A DNA stretch of 7,242 nucleotides from an uncultured bacterium (GCA_945788485.1 CALZMB010000115.1:1-7242), one strand, 5' to 3'; positions 1-6,636 are shown, numbered from the stretch's first letter. Notes: generated by a model from the letters alone, not told the origin. Made by a program: numbers and translations.

Positions 1-66
1 ATCCACTAATTAATCTATTGATAGTCAACTTTGTTGGCTACTACCGAAACTTGAAACCATTTACTA

Positions 67-234
67 TAAGTAGGTGTGCAGAATTATTTTATATAATCCT
101 TGCATCGCCTACTGCGCATTATCAGCATGTGACAACAGTCGAGTAGGAGTCGCTACACTCCTTTATGTCACATACTGATTATCCATCACTAACCAATACA
201 ATTATTGCATAAGATAATTTTGCACACCTACTTA
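67..234. repeat. 168-base nested palindromic element (MITE-like or foldback) upstream of the pectate lyase
   Basis: Bases 67-92 and 209-234 are inverted copies matching at 24 of 26 positions; the outer end reads TAAGTAGGTGTGCA in both. Inside them a second pair, 121-134 and 166-179, matches at 13 of 14 positions (ATCAGCATGTGACA versus ATCAGTATGTGACA inverted). A small hairpin AGGAGT-CGCTAC-ACTCCT lies at 145-162. The outer and middle pairs share nearly the same centre (about 150), so the whole block is one long imperfect palindrome. It has no coding capacity. I see no target-site duplication at the edges, so mobility is inferred from shape alone. Alternatives are a structured 5' leader or an invertible segment. 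It ends 14 bases before the lyase start codon. Bases 1-66 show nothing I can name. Confidence 0.75.
215..222 (+). promoter_or_regulatory. Possible -7 box for the pectate lyase gene, inside the right arm of the palindrome
   Basis: TAATTTTG fits the Bacteroidetes -7 consensus TAnnTTTG exactly and would put the transcription start near 229-230, giving a leader of about 20 bases. There is no TTTG at the usual 19-21 base spacing upstream; the nearest TTG (205-207) is too close. The inverted left arm reads TAATTCTG at the equivalent place, one base off consensus. No Shine-Dalgarno is visible before the ATG at 249, which is usual in this phylum. Confidence 0.35.
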
Positions 235-248
235 CATATTTATATTAT

Positions 249-3200
249 ATGTCAAATCATATCTTTCGGCTTTTTATATGCACGGTCGTGTCATTGGCAG
301 TCAGCGGTGCCTATGCTCAGCATGGCAACGGCGTGGTGGGTTTCGCAACGTATGATGCCTGCGGGCAGAACGGCGTGACGGGCGGCGGGGCAGGAGAGAC
401 AGTGCATGTCTCCACACGGCAGGACCTGGCACGATATGCCGCCAGCGCGGCGCCGTATGTCATCATCATTGACAAGGACATCCGCGGCGGAGGTGCCGAC
501 AACCTGCAGGACGAGCTTGAGCTGAACTCAGACAAGACAATCATCGGCGCGGGCGGCGGCAAGATGCTCGACGGCGTGGCGCTCGTCGCTACAGGGAAAC
601 GTAACATCATCATCCGCAACATCACATTGCGGAAGGGCAGGATAGACGGCATGGCGTTCCACGGCTGCCATCATGTCTGGATAGACCATTGCGACCTCTC
701 CGATTCGTACGACGGGCTGCTCGACATCACTAACGGCTCCGACTTCTTCACTGTCTCGTGGGTGAAGCTTCACAACCATGACAAGGTGAGCATCACCAAC
801 TCCGGCACTTGCCACTATGAGGACTACGGCAAAGAGCATGTCACCTTCGCCCACTGTATGTTCAAAGACAACGTGCAGCGCAACCCGCGCATCGGCTACG
901 GCAAGATGCACATCTACAACTCGTATTGGGAGAACATCTCGTCGTATTGCATCGGGTTCCACTCGCAGGCGCAGGTGTTGTCAGAGAACAACCATTTCTC
1001 CGCCTCGGCGAAGAAGCCGTTCTGCAACCAATACACTGACAAACTGCCCTACGCCGGCTTCCTGACGGACAGAGGCTCGTATTTCGCCAACGGCGACCCG
1101 GGCAGAAGCACTGACCATGCTTTCGGCGACATAACATACACCCCGGAGGATTTCTATACATACGGCTTCGACCTCATGGCGGCGGATGATGTGGCGGCAT
1201 CAACGCCAACGGGTGTCGGCCCGCGCGACGGCATAGAGTTCGAGCCTGTTCTCAATCCTGGAAACGGCGCGGTGGATGTGATGCTCTCGCAGAGGCTCAC
1301 ATGGGGGAAGATTGAGGGAGCGACTGCGGCGACGATGTATATCGGAACGTCTGCAGACGCTATGTCACCGCAACAGCCGGAGGATGTGCGTCTTCAGCCC
1401 GCTACGCGATATTTCTGGCGTGTCACCGTCGTTTCGGGCGGAAAGGAATACTCCTCGCCCCTCTATACGTTCCGCACCGCGGAAGAGAAGGCTGCTAAAC
1501 CTTGTCCTGCTGACGGCGAGCAACAGCCGTGGCTGCGCTATCCCTCCGACGGCCGCACATTCTGCACGCCGATGCCTCTCGCATGGAGACAGGCTGCCGA
1601 CGCGAAGAGCTACAGGGTGTATCTCGCCGCTGAAGGAGAGGACTTGGAAAAGGGATTCTGCGGAGAGACGGACGGCTTGCAGATAGTGCCGGGCAGCCTG
1701 AAGACGGGCGTAGCGTACAGATGGCGTGTCGATGCCGTGAAGAACGACGGCAGCGTCGTAAAGGGCGATACATGGACTTTCGGAACTCAGGAGAAGTTGT
1801 GGAAAGAGGGGAAGAACGAGGCGGAGAAGATGTATCTCTCGGGCATAGCCTTCGAAGAACTCAACGGCACCAGCTCCGGCAGGAAGAACAGCGTCGGCGA
1901 CCAAGGACCCGGAGCCGTCTGCGGCACTTGGGGCGGAGCGGAAGGCCGCTACGCCATAGAGACGGCGGTGTATGACCAGACGCTCGGGCCGAACCTCGTC
2001 GGCATCGCTGTCAACGGCGAGCCCATCGACGCATGGATGACATCTGACGAAGACAACAAAATCGCCGTGCGCAAGACGCGCAACACGGTGTGGCTGAAGC
2101 CGGGAGACGACATCCGCGTGGATTTCGTCGCGGGGCTGATTGACGGCGGCATCAACCAGAGCCGCGCACGCATAGACTATGTGAATTTCGTCGCTACGGC
2201 ATCGGAGACCATCGAGACTGCGCGCCCTTCCGGCATACACCACGCCCCTGTCTCCACGCCGGGCTACGACTGTGAGTATCTCCCAGTCCGCAACATCATC
2301 TTCTGCGACACCCTCGCCACCGTAGGCGAGAAGGGCAGCACGCAGGTGAAAGACAGATACTGCTCGTGGATAAGCCTCTCTGAACAAGCTTTCGTGCTGT
2401 ACATAAAGCAGACGGCGATGGTGAGGGCTGTCTATCTCAACGCCTCGGGGGAGGAAGAGACCGTCACTTACGAGACGGACAAAGACGCGATGATTGAGCA
2501 GCGGATAGAGGCCGAGAAAGACGGTGCTCCGCTTGCTGCCATACGCCTTTACAAGACGTTGCCCGCGAAGACGAGCTTCTACACTCCTGTGCCCGATGCC
2601 GGGAAGGACTACCAGCTGATATGGTCGCCCGATGTTGTCTTCAAGGACAACGACGGACTGAAAGGCAACGTGGGGAAGGTGCAGATACGCGACGCCTACG
2701 AAGAATGGGTGAAATACTACAACCCCAACGCCAACGAGGTGCAGGCGAAAGAAAATGTGAAGGCCTACATACAACCGGAGACGGACAAGGCGAGCAGCGG
2801 ATTCATACCCAAGGGGAAAGACGGGAGCACCTTCGCGTATGTCGTCGGCACAGAGAAATACGCCACCCTCTATCTGCAGCAGTGCAGCCATCTCCGCCTC
2901 TACTACACCGGCTCTGCCGGCACAGCGACATCTGTCTATGTCACCGTGGTGAACCTCGACACAGAAGAGCAGGTGACATACGAAGGCGACGAGGCGAAGG
3001 GGAAGAACACCGCGTCTGCCGTATTCGACACGCAACTGTCGCCCGACCACCGTTATGCGGTGAAGATAATTGCATCCAAGGGCGATATGCTCGTATATGC
3101 AATGAAACTATGGAAAGGTGAGCCGACCGCCGTCAACGATGTGATAACAGACACCCCCACACCCTCGCCTCGCTACAACACTGCCGGACAGCGCGTGACA

Positions 3201-3251
3201 GACGGCACGAAAGGCATCGTCATACAGAGAGGGAGAAAACATGTGTTTTGA
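249..3251 (+). CDS. Secreted multidomain pectate lyase, polysaccharide lyase family 1
   Basis: This enzyme should cleave polygalacturonate by beta-elimination outside the cytoplasm. Residues 1-23 form a signal peptide ending SGAYA. The right-handed beta-helix PL1 domain covers about 28-315. It has WIDHCDLSD (144-152), the calcium-ligand pattern DGLLD (D155, D159), HDK with K179 (the PelC Lys190 equivalent by spacing), and RNPRIGYGKMHIYN with R211 as the expected catalytic arginine. The arginine normally five residues later in the vxRxPxxRxG motif is G216. Two fibronectin-III-like domains follow (about 329-412 and 428-515), then a CBM6/35-like module (about 522-650, opening NEAE and closing ARIDYVNFV). 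About 310 residues I cannot assign come next. The tail (976-1000, YNTAGQRV then KGIVIQRGRK) resembles C-terminal tails of secreted Bacteroidales proteins. At 1000 residues it is much longer than a single-domain PL1 enzyme. It is GC-rich against AT-rich flanks and bracketed by palindromic elements. PL1 is confident; accessory domain names are tentative. Confidence 0.9.
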   Translation: MSNHIFRLFICTVVSLAVSGAYAQHGNGVVGFATYDACGQNGVTGGGAGETVHVSTRQDLARYAASAAPYVIIIDKDIRGGGADNLQDELELNSDKTIIGAGGGKMLDGVALVATGKRNIIIRNITLRKGRIDGMAFHGCHHVWIDHCDLSDSYDGLLDITNGSDFFTVSWVKLHNHDKVSITNSGTCHYEDYGKEHVTFAHCMFKDNVQRNPRIGYGKMHIYNSYWENISSYCIGFHSQAQVLSENNHFSASAKKPFCNQYTDKLPYAGFLTDRGSYFANGDPGRSTDHAFGDITYTPEDFYTYGFDLMAADDVAASTPTGVGPRDGIEFEPVLNPGNGAVDVMLSQRLTWGKIEGATAATMYIGTSADAMSPQQPEDVRLQPATRYFWRVTVVSGGKEYSSPLYTFRTAEEKAAKPCPADGEQQPWLRYPSDGRTFCTPMPLAWRQAADAKSYRVYLAAEGEDLEKGFCGETDGLQIVPGSLKTGVAYRWRVDAVKNDGSVVKGDTWTFGTQEKLWKEGKNEAEKMYLSGIAFEELNGTSSGRKNSVGDQGPGAVCGTWGGAEGRYAIETAVYDQTLGPNLVGIAVNGEPIDAWMTSDEDNKIAVRKTRNTVWLKPGDDIRVDFVAGLIDGGINQSRARIDYVNFVATASETIETARPSGIHHAPVSTPGYDCEYLPVRNIIFCDTLATVGEKGSTQVKDRYCSWISLSEQAFVLYIKQTAMVRAVYLNASGEEETVTYETDKDAMIEQRIEAEKDGAPLAAIRLYKTLPAKTSFYTPVPDAGKDYQLIWSPDVVFKDNDGLKGNVGKVQIRDAYEEWVKYYNPNANEVQAKENVKAYIQPETDKASSGFIPKGKDGSTFAYVVGTEKYATLYLQQCSHLRLYYTGSAGTATSVYVTVVNLDTEEQVTYEGDEAKGKNTASAVFDTQLSPDHRYAVKIIASKGDMLVYAMKLWKGEPTAVNDVITDTPTPSPRYNTAGQRVTDGTKGIVIQRGRKHVF

Positions 3252-3264
3252 CGAAAATGGATAC

Positions 3265-3436
3265 ATAATCCCAAATCGGCCATTAGACTATTATGTGCTA
3301 ACAAACTTTCTTTTTGTCATCTGCCTTTCCGTTTCTCGGTTACAATGGAACCCCATTGCGCCCTCAAAACGTAGAGACATCTGTTCAAAAACAAGAGTTG
3401 TTATCATCATAACGCTAATGACCAATTTGGGATAAT
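3265..3436. repeat. 172-base palindromic element (MITE-like or foldback) downstream of the pectate lyase
   Basis: Bases 3265-3286 and 3415-3436 are inverted copies matching at 19 of 22 positions, sharing ATCCCAAAT and CATTAG. The similarity continues inward with small gaps to about 3322 and 3380 (for instance TAACAA near 3299 and inverted near 3398, and TTTTTG near 3311 and inverted near 3387). The exact centre (3350.5) falls in the loop of a perfect hairpin CAATGG-AACC-CCATTG at 3343-3358, so all arms share one axis. There is no obvious target duplication and no believable gene. It begins 13 bases after the lyase stop codon and would fold in the 3' untranslated RNA. Its sequence is unrelated to the element at 67-234. 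Confidence 0.75.
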
Positions 3437-3447
3437 CCGTCTCCCCT

Positions 3448-3498
3448 GACAAAACAAAAGCAGGAGGCAAACGCCATAGTCAGCGTCTGTCTCCTGCT
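3448..3498 (-). terminator. Rho-independent terminator of the phosphoglucomutase gene, possibly bidirectional
   Basis: Read on the minus strand, AGCAGGAG pairs with CTCCTGCT. After one mismatch, CAGACGC pairs with GCGTTTG (one G-U pair) around an 8-base loop. The tail TTTGTTTTGTC follows directly. The hairpin lies 21 bases past the stop codon. Read on the plus strand, the same stem is followed by CATTTTGT, so it may also stop transcripts arriving from the pectate lyase. Confidence 0.85.
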
Positions 3499-3519
3499 CA
3501 TTTTGTCTGTTATGCGGGT

Positions 3520-5262
3520 TTACAACCCGAGATCTTTCTTGATGGCTTCGACACGCACGTCAGCAGCTGCATTGGCAGCATCGAAATCTTGCGGGCCTGC
3601 AAACGGGGCTGGCACTTCGCAATAGAACTTTATCTTAGGCTCTGTGCCGGATGGGCGGACGGAGATTTTCAGTCCGTCGGCGGTGAACCACTGCAGGACG
3701 TTTGATGTCGCCGGCATGTCGATTGGTGTCTCTTTGCCGCCGGAGTAAGATACGAGTTTCTGGAAATCTTTTGTCAGCACGACCTCGCTTCCGGCAATGC
3801 TCTTAGGCGGGTTGTTGCGGAAGTTGTCCATCATGGCGCGTATCTCTTCTGCGCCGGACTTGCCTGGTTTCACGACGTTGATTGTGGTCTCTTTCTGGAA
3901 TCCGTATTCGCTGTAGATGTCGAGAAGGAGGTCGAACAGCGTCTTGCCCTGGTCTTTCGCCCATGCCGCTATCTCGCAGATGAGGCAGATAGAAGCCGGA
4001 GCGTCTTTGTCGCGTACTTTGTCGTAGGGGAGATAGCCGAAGCTCTCTTCGCCGCCGCCGATGTATTTCCGCTTGCCTTCGAGTTCTCTGATGCGGTAGG
4101 CAATCCATTTGAAGCCGGTGTATTCGTCGAAGCAGTCAACGCCGTTCTTCGCTGCGATGCGCGCGATGAGCTCGGAGGTGACGATGGTCTTGACCATGAA
4201 GTCGGTTGGCTTCAGCTGCCCGAGGGCTTTCTTGTTCTTGATGGTGTACCAATAGAACATGCAGGCTGTCTGGTTGCCGTTGAGAATCTGCCATTCGCCC
4301 TTGTCGTTGCGGCAAACGATGGCGAGACGGTCGGCGTCAGGGTCGGTGGCAACGACGAGGTCGGCATTGAGTTTCGTGCCGAGTTTCATGCCAAGTGTCA
4401 TGGCCTCGGAGTTCTCAGGGTTTGGAGAGACGACGGTCGGGAAATTGCCGTCGATGACCATCTGCTCGGGCACGACATTTATGTTCTGGAAGCCCCATGA
4501 GCGGAGACACATCGGGACGAGGACCCTGCCTGTGCCGTGCATGGCGGAATAGACGATGTTGAGGTCTTTCTGGCGGAGGATGACGTCTTGGTCAACCATG
4601 CCTTCTTTCACCGCTGTCATGTAGTCGTAGTCCATCTCGCCGCCTATGATTTTGATGAGGTCGGGATTGGCGTCGAACTTCACGTCTTCAAGTTTCACCT
4701 TGTTCACTTCTTCAATGATTCCGACATCGTGTGGCTGGAGCACCTGCGATCCGTCTTCCCAGTAGGCTTTGTAGCCGTTGTACTCTTTCGGGTTGTGGCT
4801 TGCCGTCACGTTGACGCCGCACTGCGCTCCAAGTTGCCTGATGGCGAATGAGATTTCCGGTGTAGGGCGGAGGCTCTCGAAGAGATATACCTTTATGCCG
4901 TTGGCGGAGAAGATGGCGGCTACGGTCTCAGCGAACAGCCTGCCGTTGTTGCGGCAGTCGTGGCCTACGACGGCAGCGAGGTCGTCGCGTCCGGGGAATG
5001 CCTTGCGGACGTAGTTGGCAAAGCCTTGCGTCGCCATGCCTACGATGTATTTGTTCATGCGGTTGGTGCCGGCTCCCATGATGCCGCGCAGACCGCCTGT
5101 GCCGAACTCAAGAGAGCGGTAGAATGCTTCGATGAGGGCTGTAGGGTCGGGGTTGTCGAGCATGGCCTGGACTTCCTGACGTGTTGCCTCGTCAAACAAT
5201 GGCGAGAGCCATTCCTGTGCTTTTGAGCGGCACTCTTGTATCAGTGCTGTGTTTGTTTCCAT
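3520..5262 (-). CDS. Phosphoglucomutase/phosphomannomutase-family sugar-phosphate mutase
   Basis: A cytoplasmic alpha-D-phosphohexomutase, most likely interconverting glucose 1-phosphate and glucose 6-phosphate and so linking glycolysis to nucleotide-sugar and storage polysaccharide synthesis. All four family signatures are present: the active-site loop TASHNP with phosphoserine S155; the metal-binding loop DPDADR (307-312); the sugar-recognition loop GGGEES (402-407); and the phosphate-binding loop RPSGTEPK (536-543). The N-terminal GTGGLRG (54-60) and the 580-residue length match the larger bacterial PgcA / eukaryotic PGM2-like branch rather than the roughly 450-residue ManB/GlmM branch. 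The start at 5262 leaves 58 bases to a well-formed promoter. It is transcribed alone, with its own terminator, divergent from rlmH. Phosphopentomutase or phosphomannomutase activity cannot be excluded from sequence. Confidence 0.95.
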   Translation of the reverse strand: METNTALIQECRSKAQEWLSPLFDEATRQEVQAMLDNPDPTALIEAFYRSLEFGTGGLRGIMGAGTNRMNKYIVGMATQGFANYVRKAFPGRDDLAAVVGHDCRNNGRLFAETVAAIFSANGIKVYLFESLRPTPEISFAIRQLGAQCGVNVTASHNPKEYNGYKAYWEDGSQVLQPHDVGIIEEVNKVKLEDVKFDANPDLIKIIGGEMDYDYMTAVKEGMVDQDVILRQKDLNIVYSAMHGTGRVLVPMCLRSWGFQNINVVPEQMVIDGNFPTVVSPNPENSEAMTLGMKLGTKLNADLVVATDPDADRLAIVCRNDKGEWQILNGNQTACMFYWYTIKNKKALGQLKPTDFMVKTIVTSELIARIAAKNGVDCFDEYTGFKWIAYRIRELEGKRKYIGGGEESFGYLPYDKVRDKDAPASICLICEIAAWAKDQGKTLFDLLLDIYSEYGFQKETTINVVKPGKSGAEEIRAMMDNFRNNPPKSIAGSEVVLTKDFQKLVSYSGGKETPIDMPATSNVLQWFTADGLKISVRPSGTEPKIKFYCEVPAPFAGPQDFDAANAAADVRVEAIKKDLGL

Positions 5263-5326
5263 AAATTATATTATTAAAGATTTGTAATATGTATTTGTAT
5301 ATAGGTATATATGGCTTATTTTCCCA

Positions 5327-5357
5327 CAAAAGTAATGATTTCTTTTTGATTCGCAAA
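5327..5357 (-). promoter_or_regulatory. Promoter of the phosphoglucomutase gene (Bacteroidetes type)
   Basis: On the minus strand TTTG (5354-5357), a 19-base spacer and TACTTTTG (5327-5334) match the Bacteroidetes -33/-7 consensus TTTG-N19-TAnnTTTG exactly. The predicted start of transcription is near 5320, giving a leader of roughly 58 AT-rich bases before the ATG. Confidence 0.75.
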
Positions 5358-5365
5358 ATTTTTGG

Positions 5366-5380
5366 CAAGAAAATTTCTTG
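5366..5380. promoter_or_regulatory. Perfect 15-base palindrome between divergent promoters, candidate operator
   Basis: CAAGAAAATTTCTTG is a perfect 7-base inverted repeat around a single A. It overlaps the candidate -33 of rlmH and sits 9 bases from the -33 of the phosphoglucomutase gene. A smaller palindrome, CAAAATTTTTG (5354-5364), overlaps the latter -33. The position suits a shared regulator, but A/T-rich palindromes also arise by chance. Confidence 0.3.
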
Positions 5381-5405
5381 TTATGCCGCGAATTTCGTAT
5401 TTTTG
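5378..5405 (+). promoter_or_regulatory. Probable promoter of rlmH
   Basis: TATTTTTG (5398-5405) fits the TAnnTTTG -7 consensus, with TTG at 5378-5380 as a partial -33 at a slightly short 17-base spacing. Transcription would start near 5412, leaving a leader of about 63 bases. Confidence 0.5.
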
Positions 5406-5475
5406 CAGGTGAAATATTATTATGGGCGCGCGACGGACATGAGGCTGTATGTGTGCCGAAGAATGAATCTGGAGA

Positions 5476-5946
5476 ATGAAAACGGAACTGATACAGGTAG
5501 GGAAAACGGTTGACCGGCATTTCATGGCTGGCATTGAGGATTATACGGGGCGTGTCTCTCATTATATGCCTTTCGGCATCACTACAGTGGCTGAGCTGAA
5601 GAATACGAAATCTCTTTCTGAGCAACAGCAGAAGGACAAGGAAGGCGAGATGATATTGAAGCTGCTGAAGCCGTCTGACTATGTGGTGTTGCTGGATGAA
5701 CGGGGTAGGGAGATGACTTCGGTGGATTTTGCAGGATGGATAGAGAAGCAGCGTCATGCCTCACGCCGTCTTGTCTTTGTCATCGGGGGACCGTATGGTT
5801 TCTCGTCAGAGGTGTATGCCAGGGCTGACATGAAGATCTCGTTCTCGAAAATGACTTTCTCTCATCAGATGATACGGTTGATATTTGTCGAGCAGCTCTA
5901 TCGTGCCTGCACTATTATAAAGGGTGAACCGTATCATCATTCGTAG
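5476..5946 (+). CDS. rlmH: 23S rRNA (pseudouridine-1915-N3)-methyltransferase RlmH
   Basis: RlmH uses S-adenosylmethionine to methylate N3 of pseudouridine 1915 in helix 69 of 23S rRNA, acting on assembled 70S ribosomes as a homodimer with a SPOUT (trefoil-knot) fold. The 156-residue length matches the family almost exactly. Visible signatures are VVLLDERG (70-77), the cofactor-binding loop FVIGGPYGF (101-109), the knot segment KMTFSHQMIRLIFVEQLYRA (125-144), and the family-typical C-terminal EPYHH. The start at MKTELIQVGK aligns with the usual N-terminus; GGAG lies directly before the ATG but too close to act as a normal Shine-Dalgarno. It is a single-gene unit, divergent from the phosphoglucomutase gene and convergent with the Lrp-type gene. 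Confidence 0.97.
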   Translation: MKTELIQVGKTVDRHFMAGIEDYTGRVSHYMPFGITTVAELKNTKSLSEQQQKDKEGEMILKLLKPSDYVVLLDERGREMTSVDFAGWIEKQRHASRRLVFVIGGPYGFSSEVYARADMKISFSKMTFSHQMIRLIFVEQLYRACTIIKGEPYHHS

Positions 5947-5948
5947 TG

Positions 5949-6133
5949 TTTTTTTTTTAGTTGACAAGTTGTTTTTTTTAGTTGACAAGTTATTTCTTTT
6001 AGTTGACAAGTTGACAAGTTGACAAGTAAACGAGTTAATGGTTTTTTAGTTCGCAGTACATACAACTCGTCAACTTGTCAACTAACAGAAACAACTCGTC
6101 AACTTGTCAACTAAAAGAAACAACTCGTCAACT
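5949..6133. repeat. Array of AGTTGACAAGTTG repeats in two opposed blocks, filling the convergent spacer
   Basis: The left block begins with ten T bases (5949-5958). AGTTGACAAGTT then starts at 5959, 5980 and 6001, an exact 21-base period with T-rich linkers. The third copy expands into three tandem AGTTGACA octamers (6001-6024). The right block is inverted: units opening CAACTCGTCAACT start at 6063, 6092 and 6121, a 29-base period, with the third truncated after 13 bases. Bases 5993-6021 pair with 6092-6120 at 28 of 29 positions, so transcripts from either side could form long hairpins. The position between the stops of rlmH (5946) and the Lrp-type gene (6157) fits a bidirectional terminator or RNA-stabilising role, which is inference. 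Confidence 0.8.
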
Positions 6134-6156
6134 CATTATCCATTATCAATCCCCTG

Positions 6157-6636
6157 TCAGCTGCCCTGAATTTCCGCTTCGTCAATAACCAAGGGCCTGT
6201 TGATGGCGGCATTGAAAGAGATGATTGTCTCTGAGCGGGACAGTCCAAGGGGTTGCAGCTTGTCGTGGATGAGGGTGAGCAGATGGTGGTTGTTGCGTGT
6301 GTAGATTTTGATGAACATGTCAAAGCCGCCTGTAGTGTAATGGCATTCAACCACTTCGGGGATTTTGCGCAACGCCTCTACCACTTCGTCGAATCGTGAC
6401 GGGTCTTTGAGATAGAGCCCTATGTATGCGCATGTCTCATAGCCTATCTTCTCCGGGTCGAGGATGAACTGTGAGCCTTTGATGATGCCGAGAGACTGCA
6501 GCTTCTGAATGCGCTGGTGTATGGCTGCGCCGCTGACGTTGCAGGCTCTTGCAACCTCAAGGAATGGGATGCGGGCATCCTCGCTTATCATTCGCAGAAT
6601 TTTTTTGTCGAGATAGTCTAAGTTATACTTTGCCAT
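6157..6636 (-). CDS. Lrp/AsnC-family transcriptional regulator
   Basis: A cytoplasmic DNA-binding protein expected to form dimers and higher oligomers and to respond to amino acids or related small ligands. The N-terminal winged helix-turn-helix covers about residues 5-56: LDYLDKKIL is the family-typical opening, and ARIPFLEVARACNVSGAAIHQRIQKL is scanning and recognition helices, quoted here as residues 21-46. The RAM/AsnC ligand-binding domain spans about 66-145 and contains VVECHYTTGGFDMFIKI (95-111), where the TGGFD turn corresponds to the ligand-pocket loop. The length, 159 residues, is normal. It sits 73 bases downstream of exbD on the same strand but has its own -7 box, so it is probably a separate unit. 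Ligand and targets cannot be read from the sequence, though members of this family often regulate their own promoters. Confidence 0.93.
   Translation of the reverse strand: MAKYNLDYLDKKILRMISEDARIPFLEVARACNVSGAAIHQRIQKLQSLGIIKGSQFILDPEKIGYETCAYIGLYLKDPSRFDEVVEALRKIPEVVECHYTTGGFDMFIKIYTRNNHHLLTLIHDKLQPLGLSRSETIISFNAAINRPLVIDEAEIQGS

Noticed and set aside
26..33. CAACTTTG near the left edge as a -7 box for the lyase gene
   Set aside because: It departs from consensus at the first base, has no TTTG at a proper distance, and would put the whole 168-base palindrome in a leader of more than 200 bases. Possible, but weaker than the site at 215-222.
67..234. Calling the upstream palindrome a proven transposon-derived element
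   Set aside because: No target-site duplication is visible at either edge and no transposase is nearby, so it is listed only as a palindromic repeat.
1365..3050. A 561-residue open frame antisense to the pectate lyase
   Set aside because: It lies wholly within the lyase gene and has no recognisable domain, no plausible promoter and low-complexity composition. Long antisense frames are expected opposite GC-rich genes with C/G-ending codons.
3241..3435. A 64-residue plus-strand open frame after the lyase
   Set aside because: It overlaps the lyase stop and runs through the palindromic element. The protein has no family features and its composition follows the inverted repeat.
5266..5757. A 163-residue minus-strand open frame covering the divergent promoters and half of rlmH
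   Set aside because: It is antisense to a certain gene (rlmH) and covers both promoters. The translation has no recognisable motif.
5806..6009. A minus-strand frame giving repeated STKKNNL peptides
   Set aside because: The peptide repetition is just the 21-base DNA repeat translated in frame (21 is a multiple of 3), followed by rlmH antisense.
6063..6133. 29-base direct repeats resembling a CRISPR array
   Set aside because: The repeats abut one another with no unique spacers between them, the third is truncated, and no cas gene is present.
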